The position numbers and the translations under genes were made by a program. Below, piece by piece: positions 33,915-41,830 of a DNA stretch of 64,000 nt (the stretch's first letter is position 1; every line of letters begins with the position of its first letter). The notes under the pieces are model-generated. The model had not been told where the DNA came from and made no database searches. It worked only from the letters and a program-made list of their open reading frames with translations. The stretch covers positions 1,011,053 to 1,075,052 of the forward strand of contig NZ_LN898221.1 in the NCBI RefSeq assembly GCF_001457815.1, given 5' to 3'. This stretch comes from Vitreoscilla massiliensis. GTDB taxonomy: Bacteria > Pseudomonadota > Gammaproteobacteria > Burkholderiales > Neisseriaceae.

Positions 33915-36900
33915 ATGCGCCTTAGCCACATCAAACTCGCCGGTTTTAAATCTTTTGTCGACCCCACCACCTTGCACGTTCCCGGCCAATTGGTTGCGGT
34001 GATGGGTCCCAATGGTTGCGGCAAATCCAATGTCATCGATGCGGTGCGTTGGGTCTTGGGCGAAGCCTCAGCCAAGCAATTGCGCGGCGAATCGATGCAA
34101 GACGTGATTTTCAATGGCGCGACCACGCGCAAAGCGGTGTCGCGCGCCTCAGTCGAATTGGTGTTCGACAACAGCGACAACCGATTACAGGGCGCTTGGG
34201 GGCAATACAGCGAGGTAGCGATTAAGCGCACCCTCACTCGCCAAGGCGAATCGCATTACTACATTAATAACCAAGTGGTGCGCCGCCGTGACATCACCGA
34301 TTTGTTCTTGGGCACTGGCGTCGGTGCGCGCGGCTATGCCGTCATCGAACAAGGGATGATTTCGCGCATCATCGAAGCACGCCCGGAAGAATTGCGCGCC
34401 CACATTGAAGAAGCCGCTGGCGTGTCCAAATACAAAGAGCGCCGCAAAGAAACCGCCGCGCGCTTAAAAGACACCACCGAACACTTGCAACGCCTCGCCG
34501 ACATCCAAACCGAATTGGAACGGCAAATCGACAAACTCACGCGTCAAGCCGAAACCGCCGAACGCTACCAAGCCTTGTCGCAACAATTACACCAACAACA
34601 AGACATTGCCGATTTTGTGCGCTGGCGCGAAGCCGATGCGGCCTTAAACCTCGCCACCAGCACGCAACAAACCTTACAAACCCAATTGGAACAGGCCGAA
34701 ACCGAGGCGCAGCAATTGGGCGATGCCCATTACCAAGTGCAGGTGGACGAGCAAGTGGCACAACAAGGCTTGGGCGCTTTGAACGAACAAAGAGCGCTGC
34801 TGCGCGAACAGGCCGCGCGTTTGGAAGAGCAAATCCAACACGCAAAGCACAGTCGCGAGCGCAACGAACGCGAGCAGCAGCAAACCAACCAACAATTGCA
34901 CAACATCGGCAGTGAACGCCAACAATTGCAAGACAACATCGCCCACATACAAGTGCAATTGGAAGAACAGCAATTGGCGCATGAAGAATGGCAGCTGCAA
35001 TTGGAAAGCCTGCACGAGGCACAGCCCGAGCACGAATTGGCCATAGACGCCAGCAACCAAGCATGGCAACACCAGCAAGACACACAACACCGCATGGAGC
35101 GCGAGCTGGCCTTGCTGGCGCAGCAATTAGAGCAAAGCCAAGCGCGCACACTGGAATGGCAAACGCGCCAACACCAATTGCGCGATGAATTGGCGGCGCT
35201 GGCCTTGCCCGAAGCCGAAGTGGTGGCGGCAGCGCAAGAGCGCGTCGACATTTTGCAATTGCAAACTGCCGAATTGGAAGCGGTATTAGAAAGCCAAGAA
35301 GAGCAAGCGCAAGACTTACAGGCCGCATTGCACACCGCACAGCAACAACAGCAACACTGCCAGCAACAAGTGATGCAATTGCAAGCCAAACACGATGCCT
35401 TGAGCGCCTTGTTACCGCGCAGCGATGACAACGATGTGTGGGCCGACAGCGAGGCGGCGGTATTGTGGCAACACCTACAAGTGGCGCCACAGTGGCGCGA
35501 GGCAGTGCAGTCCTTATTGCGCGAGCGCCAGCATGCGCGCAATGCCGCGCCCGCGCAACATCCCGTCAAGCAAGCCGCCACTTGGCTCACCGGCAATCAA
35601 ATCCCACAACACGTGTTGCCCGACAGCTTGGCGCAGCAGATACAGGTCGATGCCGGCTTTCAAGACGCCATCAATCTGTGGTTTGGCCACATCCGCTGTG
35701 CCGACAATTTGGCCGCGGCCTTGGCCGAGCAAGCGGAATTAAGCCAATACCAATGCTTCATCACCCCACAAGCCGAATTGGTCGACGCGGTGAGCGTGCA
35801 GTGTTTGGCCGCCAGCACCGACCTGGCCTTGCAACACCAAGCCGAAATTAACGAATTGAATCTGGCTTTGGACAGCGCGTTGCCAGCGCAAACGCAAGCG
35901 CAGCAACAATTGGCTCACTTGCAAGAACAATTGCAACAAAGCCAGCTGCAACACAAACAAACGCAAGCGCAGCACAAATTGGCACACGAACAATTGCGCA
36001 GTGCCAATACCGAAGCGACCAAGCTGCTAGAACGCATGCAACAAGGGCAGTTGCGCCATGAACACATCGCGCAAGAATTGGCGCAATTGGCCGAGTCTCT
36101 AAGCAGTAGCCAAGCCCAACAAACACAGTGGCAGCAAGAACAACAGCAATTGACGCTGTCCAAACAGCAATTGCAACAAGACTTTGCCGGTTTGAGCGCC
36201 CAGCGCGAGGCCTTGCAACAGCAAGTGAAACACAGCCAATTGCAAATCTTGGAAGTGCAACGCCAACAAGGCTTGGTGACTTTGGCCTTGCAAAAAAACC
36301 AACAAGCCATCGCCCACCAACAACAGCGTTTGCAACAATTGCACGAGCAAGAAACGCAGTGGTTTGAGCGTCAACAATCGCTGGCCTTGTTCAATGCCGA
36401 AGATGAGGCGCTGCAAGACTTACTGGCCGCATTAGACGCCTTGGCCGCGCAAATCAAGACTTTGGACGAGCACATAGGCATAGGCCAAGAACAGCTCAAG
36501 CACTTGCAACAACAGCGCGCGCACTTGCAACAGCAGCAACAACAATTGGAACAACAGCTGCCGCAGTGGCGGGCACAGTTGCAACAGCAATTGCTCAATG
36601 CCCAACAAGCGCAAATGAACAAGCAGCGCTATGGTGAACAATTGCAAGAACGCGGCGCCAATTGGCAAGCCTTGCAAGACATCGCCGATGTTGACGCCGG
36701 CAAGTTGCAACAGCAAATCTCCAGCATCGCCAAACAATTGCAAGCAATGGGCGCGGTGAATTTGGCAGCGCTGCAAGAATTGACCGAGGCGCGCGAGCGT
36801 TTTGACTATTACCAAAACCAGCGCAACGATGTGCAGCAAGCGATGGATGCGCTACATGAAGCGATTGCGCAAATCGACAACGAAACCAAAACCCTGTTTC

Positions 36901-37361
36901 AACAGACGTTTGATGCGGTCAACACCCACATGCAAGAGTTCTTCCCCACGCTGTTTGGCGGCGGCGAGGCACATTTGCAATTGATAGGCGACGACATGCT
37001 CGACGCCGGTGTCGCCATCATGGCGCGCCCACCGGGCAAGAAAAACTCCACCATCCATTTGCTCTCAGGCGGCGAAAAAGCCTTAACCGCGATGTCGTTG
37101 GTGTTTGCGCTGTTCAGCCTCAATCCAGCGCCGTTCTGCTTATTGGATGAGGTGGATGCACCGCTGGACGATGCCAATACCTCGCGCTTCTGCCGTTTGG
37201 TCGAGCAAATGAGCCAGCACACACAATTCTTGTACATCTCGCACAACCGCCTCACCATGGAAATGGCCGAGCAATTGATAGGCGTGACCATGCAAGAAAA
37301 AGGCGTATCGCGCATCGTCGAAGTCGATATCAAGCAAGCATTGGAATTGGCAGCGCAATAA
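33915..37361 (+). CDS. smc: Chromosome segregation ATPase SMC
   Basis: A 1,148-residue SMC protein that compacts and segregates the chromosome with ScpA and ScpB. The start at 33915 (MRLSHIKLAGFKSFVDPTT) is the family start; the frame is open further upstream without conserved residues. Walker A is GPNGCGKSN (about 31-39), followed by VIDAVRWVLGEASAKQLRGE. Two very Gln-rich coiled coils flank a hinge near residues 500-660. The signature LSGGEKALTAMSLVFALF is near 1049 and Walker B FCLLDEVDAPLDDAN near 1075. The extreme Gln content of the coils (QQQQ runs) is unusual. scpA/scpB are not adjacent. Confidence 0.96.
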   Translation: MRLSHIKLAGFKSFVDPTTLHVPGQLVAVMGPNGCGKSNVIDAVRWVLGEASAKQLRGESMQDVIFNGATTRKAVSRASVELVFDNSDNRLQGAWGQYSEVAIKRTLTRQGESHYYINNQVVRRRDITDLFLGTGVGARGYAVIEQGMISRIIEARPEELRAHIEEAAGVSKYKERRKETAARLKDTTEHLQRLADIQTELERQIDKLTRQAETAERYQALSQQLHQQQDIADFVRWREADAALNLATSTQQTLQTQLEQAETEAQQLGDAHYQVQVDEQVAQQGLGALNEQRALLREQAARLEEQIQHAKHSRERNEREQQQTNQQLHNIGSERQQLQDNIAHIQVQLEEQQLAHEEWQLQLESLHEAQPEHELAIDASNQAWQHQQDTQHRMERELALLAQQLEQSQARTLEWQTRQHQLRDELAALALPEAEVVAAAQERVDILQLQTAELEAVLESQEEQAQDLQAALHTAQQQQQHCQQQVMQLQAKHDALSALLPRSDDNDVWADSEAAVLWQHLQVAPQWREAVQSLLRERQHARNAAPAQHPVKQAATWLTGNQIPQHVLPDSLAQQIQVDAGFQDAINLWFGHIRCADNLAAALAEQAELSQYQCFITPQAELVDAVSVQCLAASTDLALQHQAEINELNLALDSALPAQTQAQQQLAHLQEQLQQSQLQHKQTQAQHKLAHEQLRSANTEATKLLERMQQGQLRHEHIAQELAQLAESLSSSQAQQTQWQQEQQQLTLSKQQLQQDFAGLSAQREALQQQVKHSQLQILEVQRQQGLVTLALQKNQQAIAHQQQRLQQLHEQETQWFERQQSLALFNAEDEALQDLLAALDALAAQIKTLDEHIGIGQEQLKHLQQQRAHLQQQQQQLEQQLPQWRAQLQQQLLNAQQAQMNKQRYGEQLQERGANWQALQDIADVDAGKLQQQISSIAKQLQAMGAVNLAALQELTEARERFDYYQNQRNDVQQAMDALHEAIAQIDNETKTLFQQTFDAVNTHMQEFFPTLFGGGEAHLQLIGDDMLDAGVAIMARPPGKKNSTIHLLSGGEKALTAMSLVFALFSLNPAPFCLLDEVDAPLDDANTSRFCRLVEQMSQHTQFLYISHNRLTMEMAEQLIGVTMQEKGVSRIVEVDIKQALELAAQ

Positions 37362-37409
37362 GGCGCGATGGTTTTCCAACCTGATTTCTGCTATAAACCC
37401 TGCAGCAAT

Positions 37410-37436
37410 AAGCGGCCTGTAACTTACAGGCCGCTT
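37410..37436 (+). terminator. Inverted DUS pair, terminator of smc
   Basis: AAGCGGCCTGTAA (37410-37422) and TTACAGGCCGCTT (37424-37436) with a single base between them, followed by TTG. The two DUS words are almost back to back. Confidence 0.75.
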
Positions 37437-37463
37437 TTGTACAACACACATGAAGGAAATCTT

Positions 37464-38135
37464 ATGTCGTTTTCACAAGATGTTTGGGCACGCAATTTGG
37501 ATTTGTACCAAGCCACCGTCAACCACCCTTTTAACCAAGAACTGGCCGCCGGTACTTTGGACAAAGACGCGTTCATTCATTACGTCATTCAAGACGCGCA
37601 TTACCTGTTGGCTTACGGCCGCTCTTTGGCCGTGACCGGCGCCAAGGCTTACCATCCTGACGATGTGATTCAATTCACCGAAGGCGCCAAAGGCGCGATT
37701 GTGGTCGAACGCAGCCTGCACGATGGTTTTATGGCCGATTTTGGTATCAGCCAAGCGCAGTTTGAAAACACGCCTTTGTCTATGGCCTGTCATCACTATG
37801 TCAGCTTTTTGCAAGCGACTGCATGGAGCGAAACCTTTCCGGTGGTATTGGCCGCCTTGTTGCCGTGTTATTGGATATACGCGCAAGTGGGCAACGACAT
37901 CGTCGCCAAATCGGCACCGAACAACCCGTATCAAAAATGGGTCGACACCTATGTGAGCGACGAATTTCAGCAAGCGGTGGAAAAAGTGTTGCAAACAATT
38001 GATAAACTGGCCGAAAATGCTGATGCAAACACTCTAGAAAAAATGCATGCGGCGTATACGCGCGGGGCAGAGCTGGAATGGCTGTTCTGGGATTCGGCTT
38101 ACAAACGCGAGACGTGGCCGCACATGATCAAATGA
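37464..38135 (+). CDS. tenA: TenA family aminopyrimidine aminohydrolase (thiaminase II)
   Basis: A 223-residue TenA protein. It hydrolyses aminopyrimidine breakdown products of thiamine so the pyrimidine can be salvaged. Residues that in Bacillus TenA are catalytic fall at the same numbers: Asp44 (VIQDAHYLLAY), Cys135 (LLPCYWIYAQVG) and Glu205 (ELEWLFWDSAY). I chose the start at 37464 because it has a GAAGGAAAT ribosome-binding site and the family opening SQDVWARNLD; the longer frame reads through the smc terminator. No other thiamine gene and no TPP riboswitch is visible beside it. Confidence 0.93.
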   Translation: MSFSQDVWARNLDLYQATVNHPFNQELAAGTLDKDAFIHYVIQDAHYLLAYGRSLAVTGAKAYHPDDVIQFTEGAKGAIVVERSLHDGFMADFGISQAQFENTPLSMACHHYVSFLQATAWSETFPVVLAALLPCYWIYAQVGNDIVAKSAPNNPYQKWVDTYVSDEFQQAVEKVLQTIDKLAENADANTLEKMHAAYTRGAELEWLFWDSAYKRETWPHMIK

Positions 38136-38149
38136 TAAAGGGATAAACC

Positions 38150-38551
38150 ATGCAAGAACGATTGCAGCACGCTCGAAACCAGTGGCTACAGGCTTATTAT
38201 GACGGGGATGTGCCGCAATTGGCACAGCATGAACACCCGCAATTCCAATTGCACAATCGTTTCAGTGGTCACATCGAAGGCAGCGAGCGCCATCAGCACA
38301 TCGCCTTTGCCGTGGCTCACCAAGCATGGAAACCCGCTCGTTGGCTCATCGCCAGCGAGCGTTTTCAATTCAGCGACGACGGCATGACCTGCCATATCGA
38401 ATCCATAGCCAGTGCGCCTGCCGCCTTGATACAAGAATTTTGGATGTTGGACGGCGCTTGGCACATCGTGCAATTGGTGTTGTCAGCGCTTGAGTCAAAT
38501 GAAGACGGCGAAGCTGAAGAAGCAGAAACCATGCTTACAGGCCGCTTATGA
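38150..38551 (+). CDS. SnoaL/NTF2-like small protein
   Basis: A 133-residue soluble protein. The layout (helix RLQHARNQWLQAYYDGDV, then short strands with FQLHNRFSGHIEG, FQFSDDGMTCHIES and LIQEFWMLDGAWHIVQLVLS) looks like an NTF2-like fold, in which such proteins bind small ligands or degrade them; this is a fold guess and no function is assigned. An acidic tail (ESNEDGEAEEAE) follows. Its last codons Leu-Thr-Gly-Arg-Leu come from a DUS word, and its stop overlaps the ATG of the next gene (ATGA). Confidence 0.7.
   Translation: MQERLQHARNQWLQAYYDGDVPQLAQHEHPQFQLHNRFSGHIEGSERHQHIAFAVAHQAWKPARWLIASERFQFSDDGMTCHIESIASAPAALIQEFWMLDGAWHIVQLVLSALESNEDGEAEEAETMLTGRL
38535..38547 (+). promoter_or_regulatory. 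DUS acting as ribosome-binding site of the first module gene
   Basis: TTACAGGCCGC followed by TT and the ATG at 38548. The AGG inside the word lies at Shine-Dalgarno distance (six bases) from the start codon. Confidence 0.55.
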
Positions 38552-39405
38552 AGACCCAGCCTGAGCTGTTACAAGCATGGTTGGCCACACAAAACCTGCC
38601 ACCTCTCGACCGCACTTATTTGCGCTTTGCCGCCGCCAATGCCAGCGAAGTCTACAAAACCACAGTCGGTGGCGGCCGCGATTGGTTTTGGGCGCAGCCC
38701 AACCCTGCCCCAGCGCCATGGCGCAATCTGTTGGGCTCACGCCTGCAAAAAACCCTGCCTTATGTCGATATGGTGGGCAGCGACATCATCAGCAAGCCGC
38801 AAGCCTTGCGCGAGCTGCCGTTTCAATACCATCTCAGTTGGAAAGACGGTTTTAACATCGTGCTCATTATGCTGGTGAGCGTGGCGATGATAATGGTGTG
38901 GATGCGGGTGGGTACGGTCGAAATCTATGCATGGCTGTTTGGCCTGTATCTGTGTCTGCTGTGCATCAGCAGCGGTGGCAAATGGAGTCGGGTGCGCGCT
39001 TTGCGTGCCCCACTCAAGCCGTGGCAACGGGCGCTGCTGTACTTAGAACACAATGCTTTTTGGCGCACACTCTTGTGTGGTCTGGGCGGCTATGGCGTGG
39101 CTTGGTCCCTCTTTTGGGTGTGGCCCCAGCTGCCATTTGGCGCGATTTTGGTCGCTTACGTCGTTATTTCCATGCTGGATACCGTGTTCAACAGGTATTT
39201 AGACCGCCAATTGGTGCAACAACAGCAGACTGAGCATTACCAATTGTGGCTGTACAACCGCGATGGTCAACGCATGTTGTACGCCCGCGCCAATGAGCGC
39301 GCCAGTTTGGCCTTGTTACAACAATGGTTGAATGCACAACAGCAAGCGTATTTTGATGCCCATCCGTTACAACGACCGCATTTGCAGCTTACAGGCCGCT
39401 TATGA
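38548..39405 (+). CDS. Membrane protein, module family member 1
   Basis: A 285-residue protein of unknown function, first of five related genes. It opens with ELLQAWLATQNLPPLDRTYL, followed by a roughly 100-residue soluble part, then about four hydrophobic segments (GFNIVLIMLVSVAMIMVWM, IYAWLFGLYLCLLCI, LLCGLGGYGVAWSLFWVW, FGAILVAYVVISMLDTVF), and ends with the shared block EHYQLWLYNRDGQRMLYARA and LLQQWLNAQQQ. It is the only member with the longer N-terminal part and two helix pairs. It ends in LTGRL encoded by a DUS and overlaps the next start (ATGA). Confidence 0.75.
   Translation: MKTQPELLQAWLATQNLPPLDRTYLRFAAANASEVYKTTVGGGRDWFWAQPNPAPAPWRNLLGSRLQKTLPYVDMVGSDIISKPQALRELPFQYHLSWKDGFNIVLIMLVSVAMIMVWMRVGTVEIYAWLFGLYLCLLCISSGGKWSRVRALRAPLKPWQRALLYLEHNAFWRTLLCGLGGYGVAWSLFWVWPQLPFGAILVAYVVISMLDTVFNRYLDRQLVQQQQTEHYQLWLYNRDGQRMLYARANERASLALLQQWLNAQQQAYFDAHPLQRPHLQLTGRL
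39389..39401 (+). promoter_or_regulatory. DUS acting as ribosome-binding site of the second module gene
   Basis: TTACAGGCCGC plus TT, then ATG at 39402; same arrangement as at 38535. Confidence 0.55.
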
Positions 39406-39968
39406 AACTTGATACCGACTTATTGCAGCCATGGCTATTGCAACAAGGCTTAAGCGCAGACGAGCTGGCCTTGTTCCAAGATGTGTCTTTCGATGGCACA
39501 CATTTCTACCACTACGATGAGGCATTGATGGCCTATGCCCAAGTCGCCGACTACCGCATTGTGTGCAAACCTGGTTGGCTACAGGCGCGCAAGCGCCGCC
39601 ATATTTGGGGCAAGGTCTTATTGCTGGTGGCCATCGTGTTGGTACCCCTCCTCAGCAGTGTGCTCAAAGAATATGTGCATGCCGATGTGGCCAAAACCGT
39701 TTTCAATCTGTTTCGCGGCATCTTGCTCATCTACATCGTCTGGGTGTTGTGGCAGCTGTTCAAAAAATGGCGCACGCTGCCAGATGAGCATTATGAATTA
39801 AGCCTGTTAGACCACAATGGCAATACCAAAATCTTCGCCTGCGCCTACCGCGAACAAGTGTTGTTGCAATTGCAAACATGGCTTCAAAGTGGTGATTTTG
39901 TTAGCCACACTGGCATCAACACCACTACAGCCAAACCGCAGCCAGCGCCGACCAAACCTGATAGGTAA
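39402..39968 (+). CDS. Membrane protein, module family member 2
   Basis: A 188-residue protein with the minimal single module: LLQPWLLQQGLSADELALFQ, then FYHYDEALMAYAQVADYRIV, two transmembrane helices (VLLLVAIVLVPLLSSVL and ILLIYIVWVLWQLF), and EHYELSLLDHNGNTKIFACA followed by LQLQTWL. The strand-rich part before the helices and the strand-helix part after them resemble the split layout of DUF6232-type membrane proteins; this is recalled by pattern only. The C-terminal 20 residues are Thr/Pro-rich. Confidence 0.75.
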   Translation: MKLDTDLLQPWLLQQGLSADELALFQDVSFDGTHFYHYDEALMAYAQVADYRIVCKPGWLQARKRRHIWGKVLLLVAIVLVPLLSSVLKEYVHADVAKTVFNLFRGILLIYIVWVLWQLFKKWRTLPDEHYELSLLDHNGNTKIFACAYREQVLLQLQTWLQSGDFVSHTGINTTTAKPQPAPTKPDR

Positions 39969-40030
39969 GCGTTTGTGGATGGCCTCCAGACCATCCGCCG
40001 CACCCTCCACCCTTAATACCTGCCAATACT

Positions 40031-40044
40031 TTACAGGCCGCATC
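40031..40044 (+). promoter_or_regulatory. DUS acting as ribosome-binding site of the third module gene
   Basis: TTACAGGCCGC plus ATC, then ATG at 40045; the AGG lies seven bases before the start codon. Confidence 0.55.
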
Positions 40045-40596
40045 ATGGTATCGCTGCTGGATGTATTAAGCCCAAACTCAGGCTCTCCCGACTGGACACC
40101 AGCAGACCAAAGCCAGCTGGCGAACCTGCGCCTAGAACAAGGGCAACTCTATCGCGGCCGCAAAGCCTTGTTTGCCTTAGAGCAAGTCCGTGCTTACAGC
40201 ATAGAACGCTGTGATGGGGAATACCTGAGTTTACAGGCCGCTGTTGTTGCCCTGAGTAAAGACGCGGCGGTGATGTTGTTGGTGTTACTGATGGCGTGGC
40301 TGTTGACGCGGCTATTGCCCGCTGCGGCTCTGCAGCAGTTGCAATACTGGCTGTCTCTTATTGCCAACTTGTGGCTATTGGGCATGCTGTTATTGCTGCT
40401 GGGACTGGCTTGGCGCCGACGGGCACGCGAGCCAAGCACCACCACTGCTGTTGCACACTACCGCGTCTGCGCCCATTTAGCGCTTGGACCAGCGCCGCGC
40501 TTGGTGTGTGCCCTCAGCAGCGAAGCGGGCGCGCTCCTGCTGCAACACTGTTTACAACGCGTCACCCACAACTTACAGGCCGCTCATGACACCTAA
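40045..40596 (+). CDS. Membrane protein, module family member 3
   Basis: A 183-residue single-module protein. LRLEQGQLYRGRKALFALEQ and VRAYSIERCDG match the first half of the shared module; two Leu-rich helices follow (VMLLVLLMAWLLTRLL and LWLLGMLLLLLGLAW); then AHYRVCAHLALGPAPRLVCA and LLLQHCLQRV. I place the start at 40045, next to the DUS; the frame open from 39817 overlaps the previous gene out of frame. Its last residues (LQAAHDT) are encoded by the DUS that starts the next gene. Confidence 0.75.
   Translation: MVSLLDVLSPNSGSPDWTPADQSQLANLRLEQGQLYRGRKALFALEQVRAYSIERCDGEYLSLQAAVVALSKDAAVMLLVLLMAWLLTRLLPAAALQQLQYWLSLIANLWLLGMLLLLLGLAWRRRAREPSTTTAVAHYRVCAHLALGPAPRLVCALSSEAGALLLQHCLQRVTHNLQAAHDT
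40573..40585 (+). promoter_or_regulatory. DUS acting as ribosome-binding site of the fourth module gene
   Basis: TTACAGGCCGC plus TC, then ATG at 40586, inside the end of the preceding gene. Confidence 0.55.
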
Positions 40597-41620
40597 ACCC
40601 GACCTCTTGGCATTGTGGCGCCAGCAACATCCCAGCAACGCTGCCGACACCGCCACTTTGCAGCAATACCATTGTGATGGTGTGTTGTGGCAACGCCAAC
40701 CCGAGGCATACATCGCTCGTCTGGCCAATATCCAAGCCAGCAGCATCCACAGCACCCGCACGCAGCCAGCCCCGACACCCGCGCCCACCATTGTATTGAT
40801 CATGTTATTGCTGGGTATGATGTTGGGGGCGCGCTGGCTGTCGCCGTGGCTGAATCAAGTATTACCCTTACATGTGCTGTTGCTGCTGTTGGTGGCGGTA
40901 TTGCTGTTGTTTTTTGCTGCCTTGCTGTATCCACATCTGCGCCACCACCGCGCCCGCCACCGTTATAACTACCAATTGTGGCTATACCCTCACCATACTC
41001 CACCCATCTTGGCCATCACCCTCACCGAGTTGGATACTGTGCAAGCCTTACAAACATGGTTACACCAATACATGCCGCCAAACAGTGTGTGTGAGCCACG
41101 CCTGAATGCCGATGTGATACAGGATTGGCTGGCCGAACAACACACTACCTTGGAAAACATGGCCTTGCTGGCAGATTTGCGTTTGCAACAACAGGTGTTG
41201 TACAGCCAGCAACAGCCATTTCTGCCGCTGCGCTACATGCAGGCCTTGCACATCCACAAAGTGGCAGGGCCTTATCAAGCGCCGCAGTTAAATGAATATG
41301 CTGATTTTGTCGTACAGGTGTGGGTGATGGTGCTCATCGGCCTGTATTTTTATTTGCCTGATGAGCCTGTGCCCGCGCTGTGGCTGTGGGCGGTATGCAC
41401 ACTGGTGGCGGTGTTAAGCGCCATCCTCATGTTCTTCTCTTTGCCCGATGTGTTCCCAGCCATCCGCAAAAAATCGGCGCCGGCCGCGGCAGAAGCACAC
41501 TATCTGCTCATGGCCACCAGCTCGCTGAGTCACATGGATGTCCCCATAGCCGCCGCTTACGATTTCAATTTACTCATGGGTTTGCGGCAATTGCTGCTGG
41601 AGCAACAACAGCCACGTTAA
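40586..41620 (+). CDS. Membrane protein, module family member 4 (two modules)
   Basis: A 344-residue protein in which the module occurs twice. Module A: DLLALWRQQHPSN, EAYIARLANIQASSI, helices IVLIMLLLGMMLGARWL and LLLLLVAVLLLFFAALL, then YNYQLWLYPHHTPPILAITL and ALQTWLHQY. Module B: DVIQDWLAEQHTTLENMALL, QQPFLPLRYMQALHIHKVAG, helices VQVWVMVLIGLYFYL and LWAVCTLVAVLSAILMFF, then AHYLLMATSSLSHMD and GLRQLLLEQQQ. About four helices in total, with both soluble parts of each module on the same side. The gene starts in a different frame inside the preceding gene. Confidence 0.75.
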   Translation: MTPKPDLLALWRQQHPSNAADTATLQQYHCDGVLWQRQPEAYIARLANIQASSIHSTRTQPAPTPAPTIVLIMLLLGMMLGARWLSPWLNQVLPLHVLLLLLVAVLLLFFAALLYPHLRHHRARHRYNYQLWLYPHHTPPILAITLTELDTVQALQTWLHQYMPPNSVCEPRLNADVIQDWLAEQHTTLENMALLADLRLQQQVLYSQQQPFLPLRYMQALHIHKVAGPYQAPQLNEYADFVVQVWVMVLIGLYFYLPDEPVPALWLWAVCTLVAVLSAILMFFSLPDVFPAIRKKSAPAAAEAHYLLMATSSLSHMDVPIAAAYDFNLLMGLRQLLLEQQQPR

Positions 41621-41720
41621 TCCGCTGCTGGACATCAAGCGCCTGTGGCATTGTCCTGCACATTGGCAACGCCCACCTACTAAAGTGATGGTACTGCAGT
41701 GCAGCATAGTCAACATCAAA

Positions 41721-41731
41721 GCGGCCTGTAA
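41721..41731 (+). repeat. DUS-like word, intergenic
   Basis: Exact GCGGCCTGTAA in the 210-base gap between module genes 4 and 5. It faces the copy at 41818 but is too far away for a tight hairpin. Nothing else is seen in this gap. Confidence 0.75.
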
Positions 41732-41817
41732 ACACAGTCACACAGCGCCAACCCTATCGCCATTTGTCGCCGCGCACATATGCACATACAATAAGCGCAC
41801 GACGCTACCGTCTCTCT

Positions 41818-41830
41818 TTACAGGCCGCTT
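41818..41830 (+). promoter_or_regulatory. DUS acting as ribosome-binding site of the fifth module gene
   Basis: TTACAGGCCGC plus TT, then ATG at 41831. This gene does not overlap its neighbour, so the position of the DUS is not forced by coding sequence. Confidence 0.55.

Noticed and set aside
34537..35490. Minus-strand open frame of 317 codons inside smc
   Set aside because: It is low-complexity Arg/Ala/Pro sequence opposite the Gln-rich coiled coil of smc, with no recognisable domain.
37362..37463. TPP riboswitch in front of tenA
   Set aside because: The 100-base gap is filled by the smc terminator and shows none of the conserved thi-box bases.
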